In this document: positions 9,182 to 18,134 of the stretch, piece after piece
Layout: each line of letters opens with the position of its first letter
How positions within the stretch are numbered: the first letter of the stretch is position 1
Assembly (NCBI RefSeq): GCF_003202235.1
Contig: NZ_MASU01000024.1
Span: forward strand, 1 to 64,000
Reading direction: 5' to 3'
Length of the DNA: 64,000 nt
DNA from: Prauserella flavalba
GTDB taxonomy: Bacteria > Actinomycetota > Actinomycetes > Mycobacteriales > Pseudonocardiaceae
Program-made: the position numbers and the translations under genes
The notes under the pieces: model-generated
Database searches by the model: none
What the model was told of the DNA's origin: nothing
What the model saw: only the letters and a program-made list of their open reading frames with translations

Positions 9182-10057
9182 ATGGCAAAGCGTTCTCCTC
9201 GATTGAAAACACTGATGGCAGCGGCGCTATCGCTCGCGCTGGTCAGTACGTCCTGCGGGACCAATTCCGGGGCCGTTGGTTCGAACAATTCTGCGGGCCT
9301 GCCGACCACTTTGGTGGTCGCTACGGGTGACTACAAGGTTCCGACGAGCTTCTTGAACAAGAAGGGCGAGCTGGACGGGTTGAACGTGGACCTCACCAGG
9401 GCGTTGGGCCGTCGGCTCGGCGTCGAGATGAAGCTGGTGGCCGTTCCGTTCGACGCTGTGATTCCCGGTATACAATCCGGCCGGTTTGACACCGCTCTCT
9501 TCAATGTGAGCGATACGCCGGAGCGGCGCGCGGTCGTCGACCTTGTCGACTACGCGCCATCGGGCACTGTGATTGTGACACGAAAAAATGATCGTAAGGG
9601 GATCACGGCCAACCCACTTACCCTATGTGGCCGGACAGTCGCGGTGAAGGCGGGGCAGACCGAGTTTAATATCCTGAACAAGGACGTGTCGCCGAAATGC
9701 AAAGAGACGGGCGAACCTGCGATCAATTTCCAGACTTTCAAGGACGACAACGGCTTGGAATTCGCCGTGGAGACTGGGCGTGCCGACGCCTTCCTCGGGG
9801 GCACCACGGTGACGCCCTACTTCGTCAGCAGGAACTCTGACACGTTCGAGATCGTGGGCAAACTGCCGATTGCGCTGGATCCGCTGGGTATGCCCTTCGC
9901 GAAGGGGCGCGATGACCTGGTGGGTGCCGTGCTCGCTGCATGGAAGGAGATATGGCAGAGCGGTGAGTACGAGCGGATCGCGAAGAAGTGGTCACTGCAA
10001 TCAATTGTTCCAAAGGATATCTCGTTGTTCACCGTGAACGGGGGCGACAAGTCATGA
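9182..10057 (+). CDS. ABC transporter substrate-binding lipoprotein (family 3)
   Basis: This is a 291-residue extracellular solute-binding protein for a polar amino acid or related compound. It has a lipoprotein signal with lipobox STSC (Cys25). The mature part has the family-3 pattern: LVVATGDYKVPTSFLNKKGE, LDGLNVDLTRALGRRLGVEM, and VAVKAGQTEFNILNK. The ATG follows GGAG, and a TATATAGGAG stretch lies upstream. It overlaps the permease gene by four bases (ATGA). With the next two genes it forms a complete importer, probably under control of the divergent LysR protein. The exact ligand cannot be read from sequence. Confidence 0.9.
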   Translation: MAKRSPRLKTLMAAALSLALVSTSCGTNSGAVGSNNSAGLPTTLVVATGDYKVPTSFLNKKGELDGLNVDLTRALGRRLGVEMKLVAVPFDAVIPGIQSGRFDTALFNVSDTPERRAVVDLVDYAPSGTVIVTRKNDRKGITANPLTLCGRTVAVKAGQTEFNILNKDVSPKCKETGEPAINFQTFKDDNGLEFAVETGRADAFLGGTTVTPYFVSRNSDTFEIVGKLPIALDPLGMPFAKGRDDLVGAVLAAWKEIWQSGEYERIAKKWSLQSIVPKDISLFTVNGGDKS

Positions 10058-11004
10058 CATCGCTTACCGAAAGCCGGGAGACGTCGCTCGACCGCGATCG
10101 GGCTACCGCCGAGGACTTCGAGGTCAAACCGGGCCTGCATATCGTGCGGTGGGTCGTGGCGGGCGTGGTTCTCCTCTTTGCTGCGCAACTGGTATACGGC
10201 GCGGCGACCAATCCTCGGCTGTCCTGGGACATCGTGGCCGACTACTTCTTTGACCCGCAGATACTTGATGGCCTGCTCGTCACCTTGGGATTGACGATGG
10301 TCTCACAGGTGCTTGCAACTGTCATCGGGCTCACCGTGGCGCTCATGGCGCTGTCACACAATCCGGTGCTCGTGGCGGTCGCTCGCATCTACGTCGCTGT
10401 GTTTCGGACAGTTCCCACGATGGTGCAGATGTTGTTCTGGTACTACCTTGCGGCCGTCGTACCAGTCTTGTCGATTGGCATCCCATTTGGTCCGGACCTT
10501 GTCACACTCGACACAAACTCGGTAATGACTCAGTTCGCAGCGGCATTGCTCGGTCTCGCACTTGGCGAGGCAGCGTTCTTGGCGGAGTACTTCCGTGGTG
10601 GAATCATCTCGGTACCGCGTGGGCAGATCGACGCAGCTGCGGCTTGTGGACTGACACCGGCGTGCACATTCCGCCGCATCGTGCTTCCGCAGGCGCTCAG
10701 GGTGATCCTGCCTGCCTATGGCAATGCCATGATTATTAACATCAAGAACACCTCGCTAGTCTTCGTAATCGGGGCCGGCGACTTGATGACGCGCGCCCAG
10801 CTCATCTACTCCCAGAACTTCCAGCAGATTCCGCTCTTGATTGTTGTCAGCGGCTGGTACATGGTGATCGTCTTGCTGCTCACCTGGCTGCAACGTCGTA
10901 TCGAGGTTCGATATTCACGGGGTTATGGAGACCGACCGGCGCCCGGAAGAGTGTGGTCCTGGCTCCGTGAGAACCTGAGTACGCGGCCGAGGAGCGTGCG
11001 ATGA
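10054..11004 (+). CDS. Amino-acid ABC transporter permease
   Basis: A 316-residue inner-membrane permease of the His/Glu/Gln/Arg/opine type, with about five hydrophobic segments. The coupling EAA loop is clear: FLAEYFRGGIISVPRGQID followed by AAAACGLTP. It has an N-terminal cytoplasmic extension of about 40 residues. The ATG at 10054 overlaps the stop of the binding-protein gene, and its own end overlaps the ATPase start by four bases, so the three subunits are translationally coupled. Only one permease gene is present, so it probably works as a homodimer. Confidence 0.92.
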   Translation: MTSLTESRETSLDRDRATAEDFEVKPGLHIVRWVVAGVVLLFAAQLVYGAATNPRLSWDIVADYFFDPQILDGLLVTLGLTMVSQVLATVIGLTVALMALSHNPVLVAVARIYVAVFRTVPTMVQMLFWYYLAAVVPVLSIGIPFGPDLVTLDTNSVMTQFAAALLGLALGEAAFLAEYFRGGIISVPRGQIDAAAACGLTPACTFRRIVLPQALRVILPAYGNAMIINIKNTSLVFVIGAGDLMTRAQLIYSQNFQQIPLLIVVSGWYMVIVLLLTWLQRRIEVRYSRGYGDRPAPGRVWSWLRENLSTRPRSVR

Positions 11005-11795
11005 GTGGAAGTATTGTGGTTCGGGCCGTTGGTGTTCATAAATGGTACGGCGATGTGCACGCGCTACGCGGCGTCGATCTCGATGTCCCCCGAGGAAGCG
11101 TGGTCTGCCTCCTCGGGCCCTCAGGCTCAGGTAAGAGCACCCTTTTGCGTTGTATCAATCGACTTGAAGTACCGACTTCCGGCGGTGTAGAAATCGAAGA
11201 CGATTGTATCGGCTACAAGCGGGAGCCGGGACGTCTCCGTCCGTGCAGTTCACGGCGTCTTGCGGCGCAACGTCGCTGCACCGGGATGGTCTTCCAGCAG
11301 TTCAACCTGTTTGCGCATATGACGGTTCTGCAGAACGTGATGGAGGGCCAGACAAGCGGTCTGGGTACGCCGAAGGCGCAAGCCCGTGAGCGCGCGTTCG
11401 AACTGCTGGACGGCGTTGGTCTTGTGGACAAGGCCGACCATTACCCAGGGCATATCTCCGGAGGTCAGCAACAGAGAGTTGCGATCGCGCGTGCCCTCGC
11501 ATCGAATCCCAAGGTGCTGCTGTTCGACGAGCCGACCTCGGCGCTTGATCCTGAACTCGTGGGCGAGGTCCTCGCAGTGATGCGATCGCTCGCGCAGGAG
11601 GACGTGACGATGATCGTGGTGACCCACGAGATCGAATTTGCGGCAGAGGTCGCGACGGAAGTGCATTTCATGTGCGATGGCTCAATTGTTGAGAGCGGAA
11701 ACCCGCGCCAGGTGATCGACGCGCCACAGCAGGAGCGCACACAGTACTTCCTCGCTCATATGAGGAAACGTCGCAGTGCGGACACAAAAGCATAG
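11001..11795 (+). CDS. Amino-acid ABC transporter ATP-binding protein
   Basis: This is a 264-residue ATPase subunit with all motifs: Walker A GPSGSGKST, signature ISGGQQQRVAIARALA, Walker B KVLLFDEPTSALD, and a switch His in VVTHE. It contains a slightly long insertion after Walker A (about residues 60-90, basic and Cys-containing) compared with typical family members. It overlaps the permease gene by four bases. It energises uptake by the permease encoded just upstream. Confidence 0.94.
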   Translation: MSGSIVVRAVGVHKWYGDVHALRGVDLDVPRGSVVCLLGPSGSGKSTLLRCINRLEVPTSGGVEIEDDCIGYKREPGRLRPCSSRRLAAQRRCTGMVFQQFNLFAHMTVLQNVMEGQTSGLGTPKAQARERAFELLDGVGLVDKADHYPGHISGGQQQRVAIARALASNPKVLLFDEPTSALDPELVGEVLAVMRSLAQEDVTMIVVTHEIEFAAEVATEVHFMCDGSIVESGNPRQVIDAPQQERTQYFLAHMRKRRSADTKA

Positions 11796-11803
11796 AACTT
11801 ATC

Positions 11804-13015
11804 GTGAGTAAATACCACGACAGAAGGGGCTGGAAGCAGTTGACCATTTCAGATCTGGCGAGTTGGAGTGTTGCGAATTCCAGAGCGCGACGTTGCAAAC
11901 GGTGGTCGCTATATCCGGCAGAAATCATCGACCTGACCGTTGCCGAGATGGACCTGCCGGTGGCGGAACCGATCATGGCTGCCGTACGCGACGCGGTTGA
12001 TCGCCAGGCCTTCGGGTATCCGCTTCCCGGGCACGACAGCGAGTTGCCGGCCGCCGCAGCGGAATGGCTAACCGCACAAGGTCTGGCGGTACAACCCGAA
12101 CACGTCAACCTCATTTCGGATGTCATCAAAGGGATGGTGCTTGGCCTCAGACATTTCGCTCCTCCGCATACTCCTGTCGTGGTTATCACGCCTACGTACA
12201 GTCGTTTTCTGGACGCGGTCGAGGCCGCGCAACGACAGGTGATAGAGGTGCCGATGCTACTCGGTGAGAACGGCTACAGCCTGGATGTTCCGGAGATCGA
12301 AAAGGCTCTTCGGCAGGGCGCGCGGACCGTGCTGCTGTGCAATCCGAGTAATCCTGTGGGCCGGGTCTTCAACCATAGCGAGCTAGCTGAGCTCAGCGTG
12401 CTCGTAGAGCGGTTCGGCGCACGCGTCATCAGCGACGAGGTCCATTCGCCGCTTCGGTACGGGACGAAGTTCGTGCCTTACGCGAGCGTAAGTTCGGCGG
12501 CGGCGGAGCATTCGATAACACTGACAAGTGCTAGCAAGGCGTGGAACATCCCAGGACTACGCTGTGCGATCATGGTGCTAACGAATCCGGCGGATCAGCT
12601 CACCTGGGACGTACTGCCGCGCGCGTCAAAGGGGGGCATCTCGCCTCTCGGGATCGAGGCCTCTACCGCTGCCTTCAAACAAGGGCAGCCATGGTTGAAC
12701 GAAGCGATCAAACTGCTTGACGTCAACCGGCTGGCAGTCGGCGACTATCTGAAAAGGGCCGGGTTGGGGGGGGTCATGTGTATGCCGGAGGCGACCTACC
12801 TCGCCTGGTTTGACCTACGCGAGTTCGGCCATCCGGACCCCCAGCGCTACCTGATGGAGAACGCCGGTGTGGCTACCACTAGCGGTGACGAGCACGGCGT
12901 CGGCGGCGCTGGATTCGTCAGGGTGAACTTCGCGACTCCCCAGAGCGTTCTGCTGGACGCCTTGGAACGGATGACAAGTGCGCTACGTAGGTCGCCGACC
13001 CGGAACTCGTCCTGA
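11804..13015 (+). CDS. PLP-dependent C-S lyase/aminotransferase, PatB/MalY type
   Basis: The 403-residue fold-type I PLP enzyme shows the PatB/MalY signature: DLTVAEMDLPVAEPIMAAV near the N-terminus, FGYPLPG, LCNPSNPVGRVF, SDEVHSPLRYG and the Schiff-base lysine in TSASKAWNIPGLRCA. Members of this family usually cleave the C-S bond of cystathionine or Cys conjugates, giving a thiol, pyruvate and ammonia. The start is a GTG eight bases after the ATPase stop, within the same operon. Together with the importer this suggests use of a sulfur-containing or otherwise modified amino acid; that is inference. Confidence 0.85.
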   Translation: MSKYHDRRGWKQLTISDLASWSVANSRARRCKRWSLYPAEIIDLTVAEMDLPVAEPIMAAVRDAVDRQAFGYPLPGHDSELPAAAAEWLTAQGLAVQPEHVNLISDVIKGMVLGLRHFAPPHTPVVVITPTYSRFLDAVEAAQRQVIEVPMLLGENGYSLDVPEIEKALRQGARTVLLCNPSNPVGRVFNHSELAELSVLVERFGARVISDEVHSPLRYGTKFVPYASVSSAAAEHSITLTSASKAWNIPGLRCAIMVLTNPADQLTWDVLPRASKGGISPLGIEASTAAFKQGQPWLNEAIKLLDVNRLAVGDYLKRAGLGGVMCMPEATYLAWFDLREFGHPDPQRYLMENAGVATTSGDEHGVGGAGFVRVNFATPQSVLLDALERMTSALRRSPTRNSS

Positions 13016-13130
13016 TTGCCCGCAGATTGACGATTGACCTCATCCTGGGCCGAGTGTTGTCGGCCGTAGCAACGTCGCGTACCTGTCGGCCGGGCTTTGG
13101 TGAGTGGCTGGCCCCTGCGCCGGAGCGGTG

Positions 13131-14348
13131 ATGAACAGAGATGAAGACTCCGATGGAAGGAAAAGTGTCGTTGTGGAATCAAATTTTGCCAAATCGGTAA
13201 TCGGCGATGTGCGGGTGCATCTCGTGCGATTGCCGGGTATGACGAACGTCTTCCGAGAGGAAGCAGCGATTGTCGAAGTGCAGACAGAAGACGGCGTCAG
13301 CGGTTGGGCAGAGGCGAATGGCCTGCTGCTTGCGCTCAAGGCGCACGTAGAGGCGGACCGTCCGCATCCACGCGATCGCGGCCCGCGGGCCGCGCTGGTG
13401 GGCCAGCAGTTCGCTGATGTCCATGCTGCGGTGGAGGCGCTCCGCAGCAACACAACGTTGTCTGGACGTTCCGGGCTCGGTCGTGTAGCCAATGGTGCGA
13501 TTGAGACGGCGCTGTTCGATCTCGCCGGTCGACTCGACGGCGTGCCCGCCTGGCACCTACTTCTAGGGTCGGCCGAAGGTCCCGAGCAGCACGTCATTAC
13601 TCCCTACATCACGATCTTCAATCGTGGCAGCTACCCCGATGTGGTTGCCAAGGCGAAGGAAGATATCGACCGTGCCAGGAGCTTCGGGTACCGACATTTC
13701 AAGATCGAAGCAACCAGTTACAACACCGACGAACGTCAGGCGGTGACGATTGTCGATGAGGTGCGCTCTCACGTCGGTGACTCCGTGACGTTGTTCGTCG
13801 ATAATGTTTACCGGTGGGCCGAGTATACCGCCGGCGCGGAGGCCGCGAAGGCGTACAAGTCATTGGGCGCCGAGTTTCTCGAGGACCCTTTTCTGCCGGA
13901 GCAGTGGGAATGGTGGCGGCGCCTTCGAGACGAGGTCGGTCTGCCGCTCGCGACGGGCGGCGGTATGGAAACGCTGGAACGTTTCTTAGCGCAGATGGAG
14001 TTCGCGAACACGGACATCTTGCAACCAGGCGCGCATGTGGCCGGCTTGCTGGGGGCGCACGAGGTAGCGCAGGCGGCTGCGAAGCGGGTCAGGAGTATCA
14101 CGCCGTTTGGCGTATCGGCAACGACACTCGCAACAGGCGGTGCGCTCCACTTGGCCGCCGCAAATCCGAACGTGAAATACATTGAGTACGCTCCAGCGAA
14201 TCTGTTTAGGGTATTGCGTCTGAGGTCGGACGTAACACCCGACGAGCCGGAATTGCGGCCCGACGGCACGTTCCTGGCGCCCACAACCCCGGGTATCGGA
14301 GTCGACTGCGACACGGACGCCATCGACAAGTACCGGGTGTCGGGGTAG
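13131..14348 (+). CDS. Enolase-superfamily enzyme (mandelate racemase/MLE type)
   Basis: About 405 residues, typical of the superfamily. The N-terminal capping domain is followed by a TIM barrel with the likely catalytic Lys in YRHFKIEATS and metal ligands in LFVDNVY and FLEDPF, then a third acidic residue in TGGGME. The usual His-containing motif near the C-terminus is replaced by SITPFGVSA, so the reaction may differ from mandelate racemase. I chose the ATG at 13131 because GGAG lies five bases upstream; an in-frame GTG at 13104 is possible. The gene is 115 bp after the lyase and probably belongs to the same operon. It could epimerise or dehydrate a carboxylate, but the substrate is unknown. 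Confidence 0.82.
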   Translation: MNRDEDSDGRKSVVVESNFAKSVIGDVRVHLVRLPGMTNVFREEAAIVEVQTEDGVSGWAEANGLLLALKAHVEADRPHPRDRGPRAALVGQQFADVHAAVEALRSNTTLSGRSGLGRVANGAIETALFDLAGRLDGVPAWHLLLGSAEGPEQHVITPYITIFNRGSYPDVVAKAKEDIDRARSFGYRHFKIEATSYNTDERQAVTIVDEVRSHVGDSVTLFVDNVYRWAEYTAGAEAAKAYKSLGAEFLEDPFLPEQWEWWRRLRDEVGLPLATGGGMETLERFLAQMEFANTDILQPGAHVAGLLGAHEVAQAAAKRVRSITPFGVSATTLATGGALHLAAANPNVKYIEYAPANLFRVLRLRSDVTPDEPELRPDGTFLAPTTPGIGVDCDTDAIDKYRVSG

Positions 14349-14370
14349 CCAGCTGGCGGACGCTAGCTGG
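14349..14370 (+). terminator. Possible terminator after the catabolic operon
   Basis: CCAGCT and AGCTGG form a short stem around a ten-base loop directly after the enolase-superfamily gene. There is no T tail, which is common in actinomycetes. Confidence 0.4.
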
Positions 14371-14794
14371 GTGACTAGCCGCAGGGTCGCCGGGTGTGTC
14401 GGCACCTGGCGGCCTTTGCGTGCGTACGCCGGGCTACCTGACCGGATCTGCGCCGGACATGGTGCCCGCGCGAATCTCAGGAGAGGTCGGGCGTCCGTCG
14501 TAGTCGCAGCAATGGCCCTCAGCCTCGACCCTGTGTGTCAACAAGGGGCGGAAAGGGGAGGACGGCCGTCCCATTCCTACATCCCGGCGACCACGTTGGC
14601 GGTGATCCCGGAGGCTGGTTCGTAGCGCCGGTTGGAGATGGTCCGCCGTTGACGTGTGCGGCCAGCCACCAGGGTCAGTGAACCCTTGAACGCGCAGTCC
14701 GCCCAGCGTGGCGCGGCACAATAGGCTCGAGTTCGTGGCAACGGCTGTCGGACAGCTCCGGGAGAGACCGAACGGCTACCCGCATGTCTGGGGT
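14371..14794. other. Gene-poor stretch before the IS481 element
   Basis: No convincing gene or repeat is visible. It ends in CTAG at 14795-14798, the target site of the IS element. Confidence 0.4.
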
Positions 14795-14798
14795 CTAG

Positions 14799-15877
14799 GT
14801 GTGCTGTTCGGGGACGTTGGTGATGGGCTGACACGCTGAGGATGATCTTGATATGGGTGAGGACCTCCGGGTTCGGTGTGGATTGCGACATCAACACCCG
14901 AACACCAGGAGGTCCTCGATGGTCCACCGTAACGCCTCGTTGACCCCGACGGGCCGGCTGCGGCTTGCCCTGTGTGTCGTGGAGCAGGGATGGTCGCTGC
15001 GTCGGGCAGCGGAGCGGTTTCAGGTCAGTCACACCACCGTGGCCCGCTGGGTGGGCCGTTATCGCCAACACGGCCCGGCGGGGATGAACGACCGGTCCAG
15101 CCGGCCGCATCACAGCCCGAACCGCACGTCGCCTGAGGTGGAGGCTCTGGTCGTCATGTTGCGGCAGGAGCACAAGATCGGCCCGGTTCGCCTGTCGGTG
15201 CGGGCTGGGGTGGCGCCCTCGACCGCCCATGCGATCCTGCGGCGCCACGGGGTGCCGGTGCTGGCCGCGTGTGACCGCGCCACCGGCGAGCCGATTCGCC
15301 GCTACGAACGCGCCACTCCGGGCGAGCTGGTACACGTCGATGTCAAGAAACTCGGCCGTATCCCCGACGGTGGTGGGCACAAGGTCCTGGGCCGTGCCCA
15401 AGGCCGAGCCAACCAGGTCCGCACCGCCGGCGGCGGCTACCTCTGTCTGCACACCGCTCTGGATGATCACTCGCGCCTGGCCTACACCGAGATCCTGCCC
15501 GACGAGAAAGCCGCCACCTGCGCAGCCTTCCTACGCCGTGCGCACGCCTGGTTCGCCAGCCACGGCATCACCATCGAGCGGGTGCTGACCGACAACGCCT
15601 GGGCCTACCGCAAAACCACCTGGCACACCACCTGCACCGACCTGCACATCACACCCCGCTTCACCCGCCCCTGGCGACCCCAGACGAACGGGAAGGTGGA
15701 ACGCTTCCACCGCACCCTGCTCGACGAATGGGCCTACCACCAGCCCTACACCTCAGAAACCCAACGACAAGCCGCCTTCCCCGACTGGCTCGACTGGTAC
15801 AACTACCACCGACCCCACACCGGCGTCGGCGGCAACACCCCCGCCAGCCGCGGAACCAACCTCACCGAACAGCACAT
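14799..15877 (+). mobile_element. IS481-family insertion sequence with CTAG target duplication
   Basis: The imperfect terminal inverted repeats begin TGTGCTGTTCGG (from 14800) and end CCGAACAGCACA (to 15876), with similarity reaching about 26 bp inwards. CTAG is present immediately outside both ends (14795-14798 and 15878-15881), matching the target choice known for many IS481 elements. It holds one transposase gene. The stop codon of that gene, TAG at 15879-15881, is made of target-duplication bases, so the element itself carries no stop. Both ends and the gene look intact, so the insertion may be recent. Confidence 0.88.
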
Positions 15878-15881
15878 CTAG
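14919..15881 (+). CDS. IS481-family transposase
   Basis: A 320-residue DDE transposase. The N-terminal helix-turn-helix (SLRRAAERFQVSHTTVARWV) is followed by the rve-type integrase core: HVDVKKLGRIPDGGG with the first Asp, VLTDNAWAYRKT with the second, and NGKVERFHRTLLDEWAY with the Glu. The ATG at 14919 follows AGGAGG at 14907-14912. The protein is full length for the family. The final TAG is supplied by the CTAG target duplication. Confidence 0.93.
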   Translation: MVHRNASLTPTGRLRLALCVVEQGWSLRRAAERFQVSHTTVARWVGRYRQHGPAGMNDRSSRPHHSPNRTSPEVEALVVMLRQEHKIGPVRLSVRAGVAPSTAHAILRRHGVPVLAACDRATGEPIRRYERATPGELVHVDVKKLGRIPDGGGHKVLGRAQGRANQVRTAGGGYLCLHTALDDHSRLAYTEILPDEKAATCAAFLRRAHAWFASHGITIERVLTDNAWAYRKTTWHTTCTDLHITPRFTRPWRPQTNGKVERFHRTLLDEWAYHQPYTSETQRQAAFPDWLDWYNYHRPHTGVGGNTPASRGTNLTEQHI

Positions 15882-16372
15882 GGCGGTATCCCTCCCAGAT
15901 GACGAGTTGACCGAGGGGCTCACGCTGCGGGCAGACCGCAATCCGCCTGCGGCCCGGCGTCGTCGCCGAGCTGCACTACGACAACAGTCTGGTACGTGCT
16001 TGGGCGTTGGATGAGCGAACCGGCTCCCCAACCGGGCGCCTTCACCGCCGATCTGGACGCGGCGACGAGATCGCCCTCGGCGCTGTCGCCACGTCGCTCG
16101 TTGCGGCTGAACTGCTCCACGGCAGGCCGTTGCGCTCGGTCGACTCGAACGTCACCGTGGTGGACTTGTGCGCGGCCCCATCCTTCGCCCGTGTCGCGGC
16201 TGTGAGTGCGGCGCGGGCTCCGGCTGCCGACTGCGACCGTCGAGATGAACCGGCCCCTGTCTAGCTCGCCGTTGACGCCCATCCTCGTAGCGTTGATCTG
16301 ATACACCTCATCGGCCAGTACCCGGAAGGAGCGGGATGGTGGGGAAACCGTGCGAGTGAGTGGCGCGGGTAG
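15882..16372. other. Gene-poor stretch
   Basis: I see no intact gene. One forward frame around 15910-16130 has scattered plausible codon use but no motif I can name. The HsdM fragment begins right after it. Confidence 0.35.
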
Positions 16373-16720
16373 CCTTGGATCTACGACCTGTGTACCAATC
16401 AACATTTCACACTCAAGCAGAACCCACTGCGCCGTCAACACCTGGACGATTTCGTCGAGCGCTACGCGTCCGAAACGCCACGCTCCGAGCGGATCGAGTC
16501 CGAACGATTCAGGCCGTTCATCTATGACGCCCTTCTCGCGCGCGACAAGGTCAACCTCGACATCACGTGGCTCCGTGATGAGTCACTCGAAGACACCGAC
16601 AACCTTCCAGCCCCACACCTCATCGCCCGCGAGATCATCGAGGACCTCACCGCCGCACTGGTCGAACTCGAAGTCGTCGCTGCGGCGCTCGAACTGTCAT
16701 CCGGCGGAATGTCCGACTGA
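16373..16720 (+). pseudogene. hsdM: Type I restriction-modification methyltransferase (HsdM) C-terminal fragment
   Basis: The frame lacks a start codon, begins just after a TAG and ends at the TGA at 16718-16720, giving about 115 residues. It matches the C-terminal tail of HsdM proteins: YDLCTNQHFTLKQNPL, LDDFVERYASE, SERFRPFIYDALLARDKVNL, and the closing helix around IAREIIEDLTAALVELE. The catalytic N6-adenine methylase domain (NPPF) is absent. Nothing recognisable as hsdS or hsdR lies nearby, so this is the last trace of a lost R-M system. Confidence 0.75.
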
Positions 16721-16837
16721 AGAATGACTCGGACATCGAGAGTCCTCCGGTCAATGCTTGTCAGGGGGACTGTTTCACGGACGGTGTTTCCGACCGACAC
16801 GCCGGGCGTGAGTTCGGCGGGACGGACACTGTGAGTG

Positions 16838-17720
16838 ATGACATCTGATGCTGTGAGCGCATCGAGGAAGACCAACAAGCAGGAGCAACAGCTGTCGGCG
16901 GAGCAGGCGGGCCGCAGCCGAGCTGGTGGCGCAGGCGCGCGAGCGTGGGCTGGAGCTGACCGGGCCGGACGCGCTGTTGAAGATGTTCACCAAGAATGTG
17001 CTGGAAACGGCGCTGAACGAGGAAATGACTGAGCATCTCGGTCAAGAGAAGAACCATGCCGAGTTTGGACGGGACTCGTCGAATGTGCGTAATGGTACGC
17101 GGTCGAAGACGGTGATCTCGGACGCCGTGGGCGAGGTGGAGGTCGAGGTTCCGCGTGGTCGGGAATCGACGTTCGAGCCGAAGATTGTGAAGAAGCGTCA
17201 GCGTCGATTGACCGATGTCGATGAGATCGTGTTGTCGCTGTATGCGAAAGGTCTCACCAGGGGGAGATTTCTGCGCATTTCGCTGAAATCTATGGCGCCT
17301 CGGTGTCGAAGGAAACCGTCTCACGGATCACCGACAAGGTGGTCGCCGAGATGCAGGAGCGGGCCAGCCGTCCGCTCGATTCCGTGTACGCCGCGGTGTT
17401 CATTGACGCGATCGTGGTCAAGGTGCGTGATGGGCAGGTGACCGACCGGCCGTTCTACGCCGCTGTCGGCGTCACCACGGACGGCTGCAAGGAGGTCCTG
17501 GGCCTGTGGGCCGGCAGCGGCGGCGAGGGCGCCAAATTCTGGATGAGTGTTCTCGTGGACCTGAAAACCGGGGTGTTAAAGACGTTTTCTTTCTCGTCTG
17601 CGACGGGCTGAAAGGACTGCCCGAGGTCGTGGAGAACGTCTGGCCGAGCACGATCGTCCAGAACTGCATCATCCACTTGATTCGCAACTCATTCCGGCTC
17701 ACCTCGAAGAAGTACGTGAA
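16838..17720 (+). pseudogene. IS256-family (Mutator-type) transposase, frameshifted and truncated
   Basis: Four frames in order give an IS256-type transposase. They start with TNKQEQQLSAEQA, then LLKMFTKNVLETALNEEMTE and the FEPKIVKKRQRRLTDVDEIV stretch. Next come SKETVSRITDKVVAEMQERA and AAVFIDAIVVKVRDG (first Asp), and finally KDVFFLVCDGLKGLPEVVE (second Asp). Frameshifts lie near 16910, 17265 and 17570. The sequence stops matching at about 17715 (TSKKY), so the C-terminal Glu region is missing. No matching terminal repeats were found. It cannot be active. Confidence 0.85.
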
Positions 17721-17976
17721 AGATTCACATGCCGTTGACAACTCGGCCGAGTGAATCGTGCCGCTGCTGAAGTCGTGCTCAGGTGCAGTGCCGCCTCATG
17801 GATGCCTCGCGAGCGCCGTGTTGTCCGCTCTGGTTCAGATCTTGATGTCGCCGGTCTAATCGCCCGCACCAACCCGGCCGACTTCGGGCAACGGAGACGT
17901 CCCACCGGCCCGCGTCGACCAGGTGTACAGCAGGTCAGGCTCATGATGACGAGCCGGGCGGGGGAACGTCACGGTG

Positions 17977-18130
17977 ATGGCGACGCAAAAGGGTGCGTGC
18001 GGCCTCAACACGCTAGTTGATCGTGACGCGCCATCGCTGTTCCGCATCTACGACTACCTACTCAGCGGCGGGCACAATTTGGCCGCCGACCGGCTCGTGG
18101 CCGACAAGATCGCAGCTCTGGTGCCCGAAT
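17977..18130 (+). pseudogene. DUF574 SAM-dependent methyltransferase, N-terminal fragment
   Basis: The start of this frame matches the conserved N-terminus of DUF574 methyltransferases of actinomycetes: APSLFRIYDYLLSGGHNLAA, then DRLVADKIAALVPEC. The SAM-binding core is absent. From about 18130 the sequence continues as an NB-ARC/TPR regulator in another frame, so a deletion has joined the two. Confidence 0.65.
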
Positions 18131-18134
18131 GTGG

